A DNA stretch of 26,786 nucleotides from JALZAA01 sp035316025 (lineage in GTDB: Bacteria > Actinomycetota > Acidimicrobiia > IMCC26256 > JACDBD01), in assembly GCA_035316025.1 (NCBI GenBank), contig DATFXL010000035.1, positions 1 through 26,786 on the forward strand. The letters run 5' to 3'. Each line of letters opens with the position of its first letter. Within the stretch, counting starts at the first letter, position 1. The notes beneath the pieces are model-generated. The model was given only the letters and a program-made list of their open reading frames with translations, was not told the DNA's origin and searched no databases. Shown here piece by piece: positions 14,609-20,828 of this stretch. The position numbers and the translations under genes were made by a program.

Positions 14609-15267
14609 CCGCCGTGCGCGGGTCCAGCGCGAAGTCCCGCCCGCGGTCCCGCCGCGGCGAGGGCGAAACGCTGCGGGAGGACCTCCTCGCGGCGACCGAG
14701 CGGCTGATGATCGAGACCGGCAGCGCCGACGCGGTGTCGATCCGAGCGATCGCCGACGCCGTCGGTGTCACACCCCCCTCCATCTATCTGCACTTCCCGG
14801 ACAAGACCTCGCTCATCCTGGCCGTCTGCGAGCGGCACTTCGAGGTGTTCGACTCGACCGTCGAGGCCGCTGGGCGCTCGACCGACGACCCCGTCGAGAG
14901 CCTGCGCCGGCGCGGCCGGGCGTACGTGCGCTTCGGGCTCGAGAACCCCGAGCCGTACCGCATCCTCTTCATGACGCGTGCCGAGACGGCGCCGCAGTAC
15001 GACACGCTCGTCGGCGCCGGTGCCCGCGCGTTCCGGCACCTCGTCGACGCCGTACAGCGTTGCATCGACACCGGCGCCTACCGACCCGTCGATCCCCTGA
15101 TCGCGGCGATCGGCATCTGGACGGCGGTCCACGGCGTGACGTCACTCCTCATCTCTCTCCCCGACTTCCCGTGGCCCAACGTCGACGCGCTCGTCGACCA
15201 CGTCTGCGAGATCCAGAACCGGGGGCTGAACGATTTCGTTCCCGAACACCAAGGAGGTGCCTCGTGA
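14605..15267 (+). CDS. TetR/AcrR family transcriptional regulator (WHG-type C-terminus)
   Basis: Repressor-type regulator of 220 residues. A basic N-terminal tail (RGSSAKSRPRSRRGEG) precedes the TetR DNA-binding domain; the helix-turn-helix is about residues 45-64 (VSIRAIADAVGVTPPSIYLHF), continuing FPDKTSLILAV. The ligand domain contains RAYVRFGLENPEPYRILFM (about 105-125), as in TetR proteins with the WHG C-terminal domain. Start ATG 14605 overlaps the MMPL stop by ATGA, and its stop overlaps the next gene's GTG (GTGA), so it sits in the middle of a three-gene unit. It probably binds the palindrome at 12333-12345 and releases on a hydrophobic ligand, perhaps the oxygenase substrate or product. 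Whether it also binds the 22-bp palindromes elsewhere in this window is unknown. Confidence 0.92.
   Translation: MTAVRGSSAKSRPRSRRGEGETLREDLLAATERLMIETGSADAVSIRAIADAVGVTPPSIYLHFPDKTSLILAVCERHFEVFDSTVEAAGRSTDDPVESLRRRGRAYVRFGLENPEPYRILFMTRAETAPQYDTLVGAGARAFRHLVDAVQRCIDTGAYRPVDPLIAAIGIWTAVHGVTSLLISLPDFPWPNVDALVDHVCEIQNRGLNDFVPEHQGGAS
15251..15258 (+). promoter_or_regulatory. Near-perfect Shine-Dalgarno for the carotenoid oxygenase
   Basis: AAGGAGGT lies inside the end of the TetR gene, five bases before GTG 15264. It is the strongest ribosome site in the window and fixes the start of the oxygenase within the GTGA overlap. Confidence 0.75.
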
Positions 15268-16622
15268 GCACCGCGGTCGAGAATCGCTACCTCGTCGGCA
15301 ACTTCGCGCCGGTGAACGACGAGCTCAGCGCGACGGATCTCCCGACCGAGGGCGCGATCCCGACCGAGTTGCGCGGGCGCCTGCTGCGCATCGGACCCAA
15401 TCCCATCGCGCCCGACCCCGCCGCGTACCACTGGTTCAGAGGCGACGGCATGATCCACGCGGTCGAGCTGCGCGACGGGAAGGCGGTCGCGTACCGCAAC
15501 CGGTGGGTCCGCACCGATCAGGCGATCTCACTCCTCGGCGAGGACGCCATCCCCGGCCAGCCGGACGACGTCTTCCCGGCCGGATCGAGCGCGGCGAACA
15601 CCCACGTGGTCGCGCACGCGGGCAGGATCCTCGCCCTCGTCGAGGTGTGCCTCCCGACCCAGGTGCGCCCCGACCTGTCGACGGTGGGACGGTACGACTT
15701 CCGCGGCAAGCTCCGTTCCTCGATGACCGCACACCCGAAGATGGATCCGGTCACAGGCGAGATGCTCTTCTTCGGCTACGACCCGTTCGGCCCGCCCTGG
15801 CTCCGCTACCACGTCGTCCACGCGTCGGGTGAACTCGTACGGAGCGAGGACATCGACATCCAAGGCCCCTCGATGGTGCACGACTTCGCGATCACCGAGA
15901 ACCATGTCGTGTTCTTCGACCTGCCGGTCGTGTTCGATTTCGGCCTCGTCGGGAAGCAGCCGTTCCCGGCGGCGTGGCGGCCCGAGTACGGCGCCCGCGT
16001 CGGCGTGATGCCCCGGGACGGCGGCAACGCCGACGTGCGCTGGCTCGACGTCGAGCTCTGCTACGTGTTCCACGCACTGAACGCCTACGACGACGGCGGT
16101 GGCGTCGTGGTCGATGTCGTCCGCCATCCGAAGATGTTCGACCGCGACATCTACGGCCCGGCCGAACAGCCTCCGACCCTCGACCGGTGGACGATCGACT
16201 TGGAGGGCGGGAGGGTCACCGAGGAGCGGATCGACGACCGCGCCCAGGAGTTCCCGCGGGTCGACGAGCGCGTCGTCGGCCGGCGGCACCGGTACGGCTA
16301 CACCACCCACTTCGGCATCGACGACGCGGGCATCCGCCTCGGCGGCCTCGTGAAGCACGACCTCCGCACCGGCGCCGACGAAGCGCGCAGCTTCGGGCGC
16401 GGGATCCACGCCAGTGAGGGCGTGTTCGTGCCTGCCGCCGAGGACGCCGGCGAGGACGAGGGCTGGGTGCTCACCATTGTCTACGACGAGGGCCGCGACG
16501 CCAGCCAGCTCCTCGTGCTCGACGCCACCGACTTCTCGCGCGCGCCCGTCGCCACCGTGCACCTGCCCCGGCGGGTGCCGTTCGGCTTCCACGGCTCGTG
16601 GGTGCCCGAAGGCGCGGTCTAA
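15264..16622 (+). CDS. Carotenoid cleavage oxygenase family protein (RPE65/lignostilbene dioxygenase type)
   Basis: Non-heme iron(II) dioxygenase on a seven-bladed propeller, 452 residues, that cleaves a carbon-carbon double bond in carotenoids, apocarotenoids or stilbenes to two carbonyls. All four iron-binding histidines are present: His157 in MTAHPKMDP, His206 in SMVHDFAIT, His270 in VFHALNAYDD and His443 in GFHGSWVP. The N-terminal YLVGNFAPVNDE and RIGPNP motifs are typical of bacterial members. GTG 15264 is set by the perfect AAGGAGGT and the overlap with the TetR stop. Co-encoded with an MMPL exporter and TetR, so it may modify a hydrophobic compound that is then exported or sensed. Substrate cannot be told from sequence. 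Ends 4 bp from the convergent VOC gene. Confidence 0.95.
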   Translation: MSTAVENRYLVGNFAPVNDELSATDLPTEGAIPTELRGRLLRIGPNPIAPDPAAYHWFRGDGMIHAVELRDGKAVAYRNRWVRTDQAISLLGEDAIPGQPDDVFPAGSSAANTHVVAHAGRILALVEVCLPTQVRPDLSTVGRYDFRGKLRSSMTAHPKMDPVTGEMLFFGYDPFGPPWLRYHVVHASGELVRSEDIDIQGPSMVHDFAITENHVVFFDLPVVFDFGLVGKQPFPAAWRPEYGARVGVMPRDGGNADVRWLDVELCYVFHALNAYDDGGGVVVDVVRHPKMFDRDIYGPAEQPPTLDRWTIDLEGGRVTEERIDDRAQEFPRVDERVVGRRHRYGYTTHFGIDDAGIRLGGLVKHDLRTGADEARSFGRGIHASEGVFVPAAEDAGEDEGWVLTIVYDEGRDASQLLVLDATDFSRAPVATVHLPRRVPFGFHGSWVPEGAV

Positions 16623-16626
16623 CGGA

Positions 16627-17025
16627 TCAGGTGCCCGGCCGAGCGATGAGCTCGAGCTGGATGTTGTCGGAGTCGCGGAACACGAGCACCGCACCGTACG
16701 GCGCGTCGACGATCGGCGTGTACGTCACGCCGTGACGGTCGAGGTGCGCCTGCCACACCTCCAGCTCGGTCCGGCTCGCGACGCCGAACGACAGGTGGTC
16801 GAGCCCGGTGCGGAGCTCGTCGAACGGCGAGCCGTCGCCCCCGACCGGCTGCCGGACGCACATCTCGACATCGAGGCCGTCGTGCCTCATGTCGCTCAGA
16901 CGGAACTCCGGCTTGTCGACGCGTTTCACGACCTCGAAGCCCAGGACGTCCGTGTAGAAACGTTCGCTGCGATCGCGGTCGGTGACCGTCAGGTCGATGT
17001 GCGAGATCCCGGAAAGATCCGGCAT
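16627..17025 (-). CDS. VOC family protein (glyoxalase/bleomycin-resistance/dioxygenase fold)
   Basis: Single vicinal-oxygen-chelate protein of 132 residues built from two beta-alpha-beta-beta-beta modules. Candidate metal ligands are at the expected places: His9 in GISHIDLTV, Glu54 in LDVEMCV, His77 in LDHLSFGV and Glu125 in NIQLELIA, so it is likely a metalloenzyme such as a glyoxalase, dioxygenase or fosfomycin-type thiol transferase rather than a pure binding protein. ATG 17025 is preferred; a TTG at 17037 is in frame and would overlap the end of the upstream GNAT gene. Last gene of the minus-strand run ATPase-permease-GNAT-VOC, which suggests a detoxification or resistance role. Substrate unknown. 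Confidence 0.85.
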   Translation of the reverse strand: MPDLSGISHIDLTVTDRDRSERFYTDVLGFEVVKRVDKPEFRLSDMRHDGLDVEMCVRQPVGGDGSPFDELRTGLDHLSFGVASRTELEVWQAHLDRHGVTYTPIVDAPYGAVLVFRDSDNIQLELIARPGT

Positions 17026-17033
17026 TCGCGCAT

Positions 17034-17510
17034 TCAACCACCAACCGGCTTCTCGAATCGTGTCTGTGTGTACTCACCCACGGTCACGTCTCCTACAGCC
17101 GAGTATCCCGCCCGCTCGTAGTACGCACGCAGCGCCGCGTTCGACGCCACGCAGTCGAGACGGAGGAACGTCTTCCCATGGCGGGCCGCGTGTCGTTCCG
17201 CCCAAGCCAAGAGCCGGCTTCCCAGCCCAATGCCATGAGCGACCACGGCAAGTCGGTGCAGATATCCCGCGTCGTCCGGGTATCCGAACCAGAAGGTGGG
17301 GTCCTCCCACTGCACGACCATGGTTCCCATGACGCCACTCTCGTGTTCGGCGAGCCAGGTTTCGCCGCGCTGGATCGCCGGCATCACCCAGTCGGCAGGG
17401 AACCGGTCGGGCCACTGCTCGACGTCCTGCGCCCGCAGCCAGCCGGCCGCGTCGGCGAGGACGGCAAGCACGACCTCGAACTCCTCCGGTCGTGCTCGCC
17501 GCACTCGCAT
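17034..17510 (-). CDS. GNAT family N-acetyltransferase
   Basis: Acetyl-CoA-dependent N-acetyltransferase of 158 residues. The pyrophosphate-binding loop is in LHRLAVVAHGIGLGSRLLAWAE (Q/R-x-x-G-x-G/A form GIGLGS), and the later VASNAALRAYYERAGY segment is the usual beta5-alpha4 end of the fold. Start ATG 17510 gives MRVRRARPEEF, a typical GNAT opening; a longer open frame to 17765 lies inside the permease gene and lacks GNAT features. CACAAT stands six bases before the ATG, so an internal leaderless start is possible in addition to read-through from the ABC genes 28 bp upstream. The stop lies 8 bp before the VOC start. Substrate unknown; small-molecule or antibiotic acetylation is possible from context. 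Confidence 0.87.
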   Translation of the reverse strand: MRVRRARPEEFEVVLAVLADAAGWLRAQDVEQWPDRFPADWVMPAIQRGETWLAEHESGVMGTMVVQWEDPTFWFGYPDDAGYLHRLAVVAHGIGLGSRLLAWAERHAARHGKTFLRLDCVASNAALRAYYERAGYSAVGDVTVGEYTQTRFEKPVGG

Positions 17511-17538
17511 TCGTCGATTGTGTCCCACCCGCCGGCGG

Positions 17539-18366
17539 TCAGCCCCGACGAAACAGCGCGGTTGCGATCGACCCGAACACGACGACGATCGCGGCGCTCC
17601 ACAGCAGCGAGGGCACGAGGTAGTAACCGGCACCATGGCCGAGCACCGCCTCGGCGTGATCCCCGAGGCAGAGAGCGCGCACCGTGTCGACCATGTACGT
17701 GATGGGTTGGTGCTCGGCGATCGGCTGCAGCCAGCCGGGCAGCGTGTCGACCGGGACGTAGGCACTCGACACGAAGGTGAGCGGGAACACGAGCAGCGAC
17801 ATGCCCTGCGCCGCCTGCGCGTTCCCGGCCACCAGGCCGATCGTGATGAACAGCCACGAGAAGGCGAACCCGAAGAGGACGCAGAGGGCGAAGGCGGTCA
17901 ACCCGGCGACCACGTCGCCGTTCAGACGGAACCCGACGGCGAAGCCGACGGCAGTCGTGACCGCCAGGCTCCACGTCAGCAGCCCGGTGTCACCCACTGC
18001 CCGACCCGCGAGGACCGCCGCCCGCGGGATCGGCAGGCTCCGGAGGCGGTCGACGAAGCCATGTTCGAGATCCTCGGCGACTCCGGCCGCCGCTGCCGTC
18101 CCGGCGAAGAGCAGGCCGGTCGTGACGAAGCCAGGAACGAGGAAGTCGACGTAGGACACTCCCCCGCCGACGTGAATGGCACCGCCGAACACGTAGCGGA
18201 AGATGAGCAGGAACATCGCGGCCTGGATCGTCCCGACCACGATGAGCTGCGGCGTACGCACGAACTTGCGGACCGTGCGCTTGGCGACCTCGATGGTGCT
18301 GCGGGCGAGGGACGCCCGCGGCCCGACCACGGTCGGCTGGTCGATGGAAACGTGGGTGGCAGTCAT
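17539..18366 (-). CDS. ABC-2 type transporter permease (DrrB-like)
   Basis: Inner-membrane permease of 275 residues. After a cytoplasmic N-terminal amphipathic segment (about 20-40), roughly six membrane helices follow; the clearest are VGTIQAAMFLLIFRYVF, FVTTGLLFAGTAAAAGVA, LAVTTAVGFAVGFRL, FALCVLFGFAFSWLFITIGLVA, LLVFPLTFVSSAYVPVDTLP and LWSAAIVVVFGSIATALF. EDLEHGFVDRLRSLPIPRAAVLAGR is the coupling-helix region typical of DrrB/ABC-2 exporters, and the SSAYVPVDTLPGWLQP loop is also characteristic. Starts 18 bp after the ATPase gene, with GGGGGA six bases before ATG 18366. Works with the adjacent ATPase to export a drug, lipid or similar amphiphile; cargo unknown. Confidence 0.93.
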   Translation of the reverse strand: MTATHVSIDQPTVVGPRASLARSTIEVAKRTVRKFVRTPQLIVVGTIQAAMFLLIFRYVFGGAIHVGGGVSYVDFLVPGFVTTGLLFAGTAAAAGVAEDLEHGFVDRLRSLPIPRAAVLAGRAVGDTGLLTWSLAVTTAVGFAVGFRLNGDVVAGLTAFALCVLFGFAFSWLFITIGLVAGNAQAAQGMSLLVFPLTFVSSAYVPVDTLPGWLQPIAEHQPITYMVDTVRALCLGDHAEAVLGHGAGYYLVPSLLWSAAIVVVFGSIATALFRRG

Positions 18367-18384
18367 TCTGATTCCCCCGGTTGA

Positions 18385-19365
18385 TCAGGCGGCGCGCGTA
18401 CGAGACCCGTCCTCGCCGGCTTCGGAGTCGAGGCCGACGCCGGTCAGAGCGAGAAACACCTCGTCGAGCGTGGGACGCCGGAGCCCGATGTCATCGACCT
18501 TGACGTCGTGCTCGTCGAGCGCGCGCACCGCCGCCGTCAGGTGGTCAGTGCCGTCGTCGACTGCAATCGACACCCGCCGTGTCGCGGCATCGACTACCGC
18601 CTCGGCGACGCCCAAGGCGTGGAGGACCGTGGCCGCGGCGGCGAGCTCGCCGGCATGGGCCGTGTGCACCTCGACGACGTCGCGACCGGCCCGGGTCTTG
18701 AGCTCGCTCGGCGTCCCGTCGGCGATGACGCGGCCGTGATCGATGATCACGATGCGGCTCGCGAGGTGGTCCGCTTCGTCGAGGTACTGCGTCGTGAGCA
18801 GCACGTCGGTGCCGTTCTCCGCGAGATCACGGATCGCGTCCCACAGCTCGATCCGGCTGCGCGGATCCAGTCCCGTCGTCGGCTCGTCGAGCAGCAACAG
18901 GCGCGGCGCGCCGACGAGGCTGGCTCCGAGGTCGAGCCGCCGGCGCATCCCTCCCGAGTACGTGCGCACGAGCCGGTCGGCGGCGTCGGTCAGCCCGAGC
19001 TGCCCGAGCACCCGCGCGGCGTTGCGGTGGGCGGTGAGCCGGCCCTGGCCGTACAGGCGGGCGACCATCTCGACGTTCTCGCGGCCGGTCATCGCGTCCT
19101 CCACGGCCGCGTGCTGACCGGCGAGGCCGAGCAGACGGCGGACCTGGTCGGCACGGGCGAGGACGTCGTACCCGGCCACCCGGATCGTTCCCTCGTCGGG
19201 CCGGAGCAAGGTCGCGACGGTGCGGACGAACGTCGTCTTCCCCGCGCCGTTGGGTCCGAGCACGGCGACGACCTGGCCCTCCTCGACGGTGAGATCGAGC
19301 CCGGCGAGGGCTTCGATCTTGCCGAAGCGCTTCGTGAGGCCCTCGGCCTCGACGATCCGTGTCAT
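18385..19365 (-). CDS. ABC transporter ATP-binding protein (DrrA-like)
   Basis: Cytosolic ATPase of 326 residues that powers the DrrB-like permease encoded next. Walker A is GPNGAGKT at 37-44, the Q-loop lies in LGLAGQHAAVEDAMTGREN, the signature is YSGGMRRRL, Walker B is LLLLDEPTTGLDPRSR, and the H-loop position has Gln (LLTTQYLDEAD), as is usual in DrrA-type proteins. The C-terminal extension (RRPTLDEVFLALTG) is the DrrA-family tail. ATG 19365 has GGGAG seven bases upstream. Divergent from a MarR gene across 60 bp containing two palindromes, so the transporter is probably under that regulator. Likely drives efflux; substrate unknown. Confidence 0.95.
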   Translation of the reverse strand: MTRIVEAEGLTKRFGKIEALAGLDLTVEEGQVVAVLGPNGAGKTTFVRTVATLLRPDEGTIRVAGYDVLARADQVRRLLGLAGQHAAVEDAMTGRENVEMVARLYGQGRLTAHRNAARVLGQLGLTDAADRLVRTYSGGMRRRLDLGASLVGAPRLLLLDEPTTGLDPRSRIELWDAIRDLAENGTDVLLTTQYLDEADHLASRIVIIDHGRVIADGTPSELKTRAGRDVVEVHTAHAGELAAAATVLHALGVAEAVVDAATRRVSIAVDDGTDHLTAAVRALDEHDVKVDDIGLRRPTLDEVFLALTGVGLDSEAGEDGSRTRAA

Positions 19366-19389
19366 GGCATGGCTCCCGTGGTAGACTCT

Positions 19390-19418
19390 TTGATACTCGA
19401 AGTATTAGATCATAGGAT
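19390..19418 (+). promoter_or_regulatory. Sigma70-type leaderless promoter of the MarR gene
   Basis: TTGATA (19390-19395), a 17-bp spacer, TAGGAT (19413-19418), then seven bases to ATG 19426. This is the best complete promoter in the window, with optimal spacing and no ribosome site before the start, implying a leaderless transcript. Confidence 0.7.
19393..19405. promoter_or_regulatory. Palindrome over the -35 region, MarR operator candidate
   Basis: ATACT-CGA-AGTAT is a perfect inverted repeat with 5-bp arms that overlaps the -35 hexamer of the MarR promoter, in the spacer between the divergent MarR and ABC genes. Confidence 0.5.
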
Positions 19419-19420
19419 CT
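19407..19420. promoter_or_regulatory. Palindrome over the -10 region, second MarR operator candidate
   Basis: AGATC-ATAG-GATCT is a perfect inverted repeat with 5-bp arms that includes the -10 box TAGGAT. With the neighbouring palindrome it would let a regulator cover both promoter elements. Confidence 0.45.
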
Positions 19421-19425
19421 TTCCA

Positions 19426-19965
19426 ATGTCAAAGGAAACCCCCCCGGTCTGGCCCCCCGAGGGCAGCGAGCTCCACGGCGAGCTCTCTGCCGCCAATCGG
19501 GCGTACCAGCGGGCCGTCGAGCGGATGGACGAGGCCGCCACCGCCTATCTGGGCATCAACCGCAGCGACGGACGGTGCCTGGACGTCCTCGAGGAACGCG
19601 GTCCGCTCAGTGCCGGCGAGCTGGCGGGGGCGACCGGGCTCAGCCCGGGGGCGATCACCTCGCTGGTGGACCGGCTCGAGGACGACGGCCTGGTGCGCCG
19701 GGTCCCCGACCCCTCCGATCGCCGGCGGGTGCTCGTCGAGCTGACGGACGCCGCCCGCCAGGCGATCGCCGAGACCTACTACCCCATGGCGGCGGAGGGG
19801 GAGCCGTGGATCCGGGGCCTGGCGGACGCCGAGCTGCGACTCCTGTGCGACTTCCTCGAGTTGGGCACCGAGCTCAACCTGAAGAACGCAGAGCGCGTGC
19901 GCGCCCTGCCGCCACGATCACGCGCTCGCCGGCGCGGTCACCCGCGCCGTGCTGAACCGGCCTGA
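19426..19965 (+). CDS. MarR family transcriptional regulator
   Basis: Regulator of 179 residues with a MarR winged helix around 45-125: LNRSDGRCLDVL-like entry (GINRSDGRCLDVLEERG), helix-turn-helix SAGELAGATGLSPGAITSLVDRLEDDGLV (read in parts) and wing DPSDRRRVLVELTDAAR, the family pattern D-x-x-D-R-R-x-x-x-V-x-L-T. It is divergent from the DrrA/DrrB-like transporter, its promoter is overlaid by two palindromes, and it most likely represses itself and the exporter until a ligand binds. The basic C-terminal tail (PPRSRARRRGHPRRAEPA) is unusual and could be extra DNA contact or a low-complexity end. Start ATG 19426 by promoter spacing. Confidence 0.92.
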   Translation: MSKETPPVWPPEGSELHGELSAANRAYQRAVERMDEAATAYLGINRSDGRCLDVLEERGPLSAGELAGATGLSPGAITSLVDRLEDDGLVRRVPDPSDRRRVLVELTDAARQAIAETYYPMAAEGEPWIRGLADAELRLLCDFLELGTELNLKNAERVRALPPRSRARRRGHPRRAEPA

Positions 19966-19971
19966 CCGGTT
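19955..19971. terminator. Stem-loop at the end of the MarR gene
   Basis: AACCGG-CCTGA-CCGGTT forms a 6-bp perfect stem with a 5-nt loop spanning the MarR stop codon, just before the convergent HxlR gene. No U-tract, so terminator function is uncertain. Confidence 0.3.
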
Positions 19972-19984
19972 GCGCGTACTCCGC

Positions 19985-20695
19985 CTAGACCTGTCCCGCG
20001 TCGGTCCATCGATCCACAGTGACAGCTCGGGCCTCGGGCTTGACGTGAGCGAACATGCTGCGGCCGTTCCAGGTCGGGAAGGCACGTACAAGCCATGACG
20101 GGCCCTCGAGTTGGATCCGGCAGTCACGGGTTGCCTCGGCCCAGGGGAGCTGGCCGGCGTGCCACTTGACGAAGGCTTCGGCCTCGGCGGTGATGTAGAG
20201 ATCCTCGTCGAGACCTGGGTACGTCTTGCAGATCTCGGTCTCCCCGTGCTCGAGCAGCAACCAGTACCGCTCGGGGGGCCCGGTGAAGTCGAATCGGACG
20301 ACCACGCGCCGGTCCGGGAGGCGATCGGGACGGAGCGCATTGCACATCGACCACAGCGCGACGAATGGATCGAGGTTCTCGGGGGCGATCTCCAGCCAAC
20401 GGGCACCCCACTCGCCGAGCGTCTGGCAGACCCTGAACAGATCTTGGCCGGAGTCGGTCAGTTGGTAGCGGTGACCTCGCCCTAGGGACTTCGGTGCTGA
20501 TTCGACGATGCCGAGGCGTTCGAGCTGCTCGAGCCGCTGAGCGAGCAAGGTGCGGGAGAGTCCGGGCGCGCCCTCAAGGATCGCGCCGAACGTCTCGCAG
20601 CCGAGATACAAGTTGCGGATGATCAGCGGCGTCCACCGCTCGGCGAAGATCTCCGCGCCGCGGGCGATCGGGCAGTACTGGCCGTAGGTCCGCAC
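19985..20695 (-). CDS. HxlR family transcriptional regulator with C-terminal extension
   Basis: Regulator of 236 residues, about twice the usual HxlR length. The N-terminal 100 residues are HxlR winged helix: YGQYCPIARGAEIFAERWT (with the family's conserved cysteine, Cys8), FGAILEGAPGLSRTLLAQRLEQLERLGIVE (seen in parts) and GHRYQLTDSGQDL. HxlR members sense aldehydes, quinones or oxidants, often through that cysteine. Residues about 110-236 (RVVVRFDFTGPPERYWLLLEHGE onward) form a separate alpha/beta domain, perhaps SCP2-like and ligand-binding; this is a guess. GTG 20695 follows GACACT by six bases. Divergent from a flavin oxidase across 133 bp with two abutting 21-bp repeats, its probable operators. 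Confidence 0.88.
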   Translation of the reverse strand: MRTYGQYCPIARGAEIFAERWTPLIIRNLYLGCETFGAILEGAPGLSRTLLAQRLEQLERLGIVESAPKSLGRGHRYQLTDSGQDLFRVCQTLGEWGARWLEIAPENLDPFVALWSMCNALRPDRLPDRRVVVRFDFTGPPERYWLLLEHGETEICKTYPGLDEDLYITAEAEAFVKWHAGQLPWAEATRDCRIQLEGPSWLVRAFPTWNGRSMFAHVKPEARAVTVDRWTDAGQV

Positions 20696-20727
20696 GATTG
20701 CAGTGTCGCGAGCTTCCCGCCCCCCGT

Positions 20728-20769
20728 GAAGTCCAGATTCCGTACTTCGAAGTCCAGATCCCTGACTTC
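20728..20769. repeat. Two abutting 21-bp repeats, HxlR operator candidate
   Basis: Copies at 20728-20748 and 20749-20769 share GAAGTCCAGAT at the left and ACTTC at the right, and differ at only a few central bases. Each is an inverted repeat GAAGT-N11-ACTTC, and their junction makes the perfect palindrome ACTTCGAAGT. They lie 33 bp before the HxlR start and 59 bp before the flavin oxidase start. Two dimer sites for the divergent HxlR protein is the natural reading. Confidence 0.65.
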
Positions 20770-20792
20770 TCGGCGGTGTTCACCGATGTTGC

Positions 20793-20813
20793 GATGGGCT
20801 CATCCAGCCCATC
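20793..20813. promoter_or_regulatory. Stem-loop in the leader of the flavin oxidase gene
   Basis: GATGGGCT-CATCC-AGCCCATC is an 8-bp perfect stem with a 5-nt loop, ending five bases before the GGAGGGG ribosome site of the gene at 20829. It could be a further operator or an mRNA structure affecting ribosome access. Confidence 0.4.
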
Positions 20814-20828
20814 CACCGGAGGGGACCG

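Noticed and set aside
17511..17765. N-terminal extension of the GNAT gene near 17.5 kb
   Set aside because: Arg/Ser/Cys-rich translation inside the permease gene, not GNAT-like; ATG 17510 gives a normal-length enzyme.
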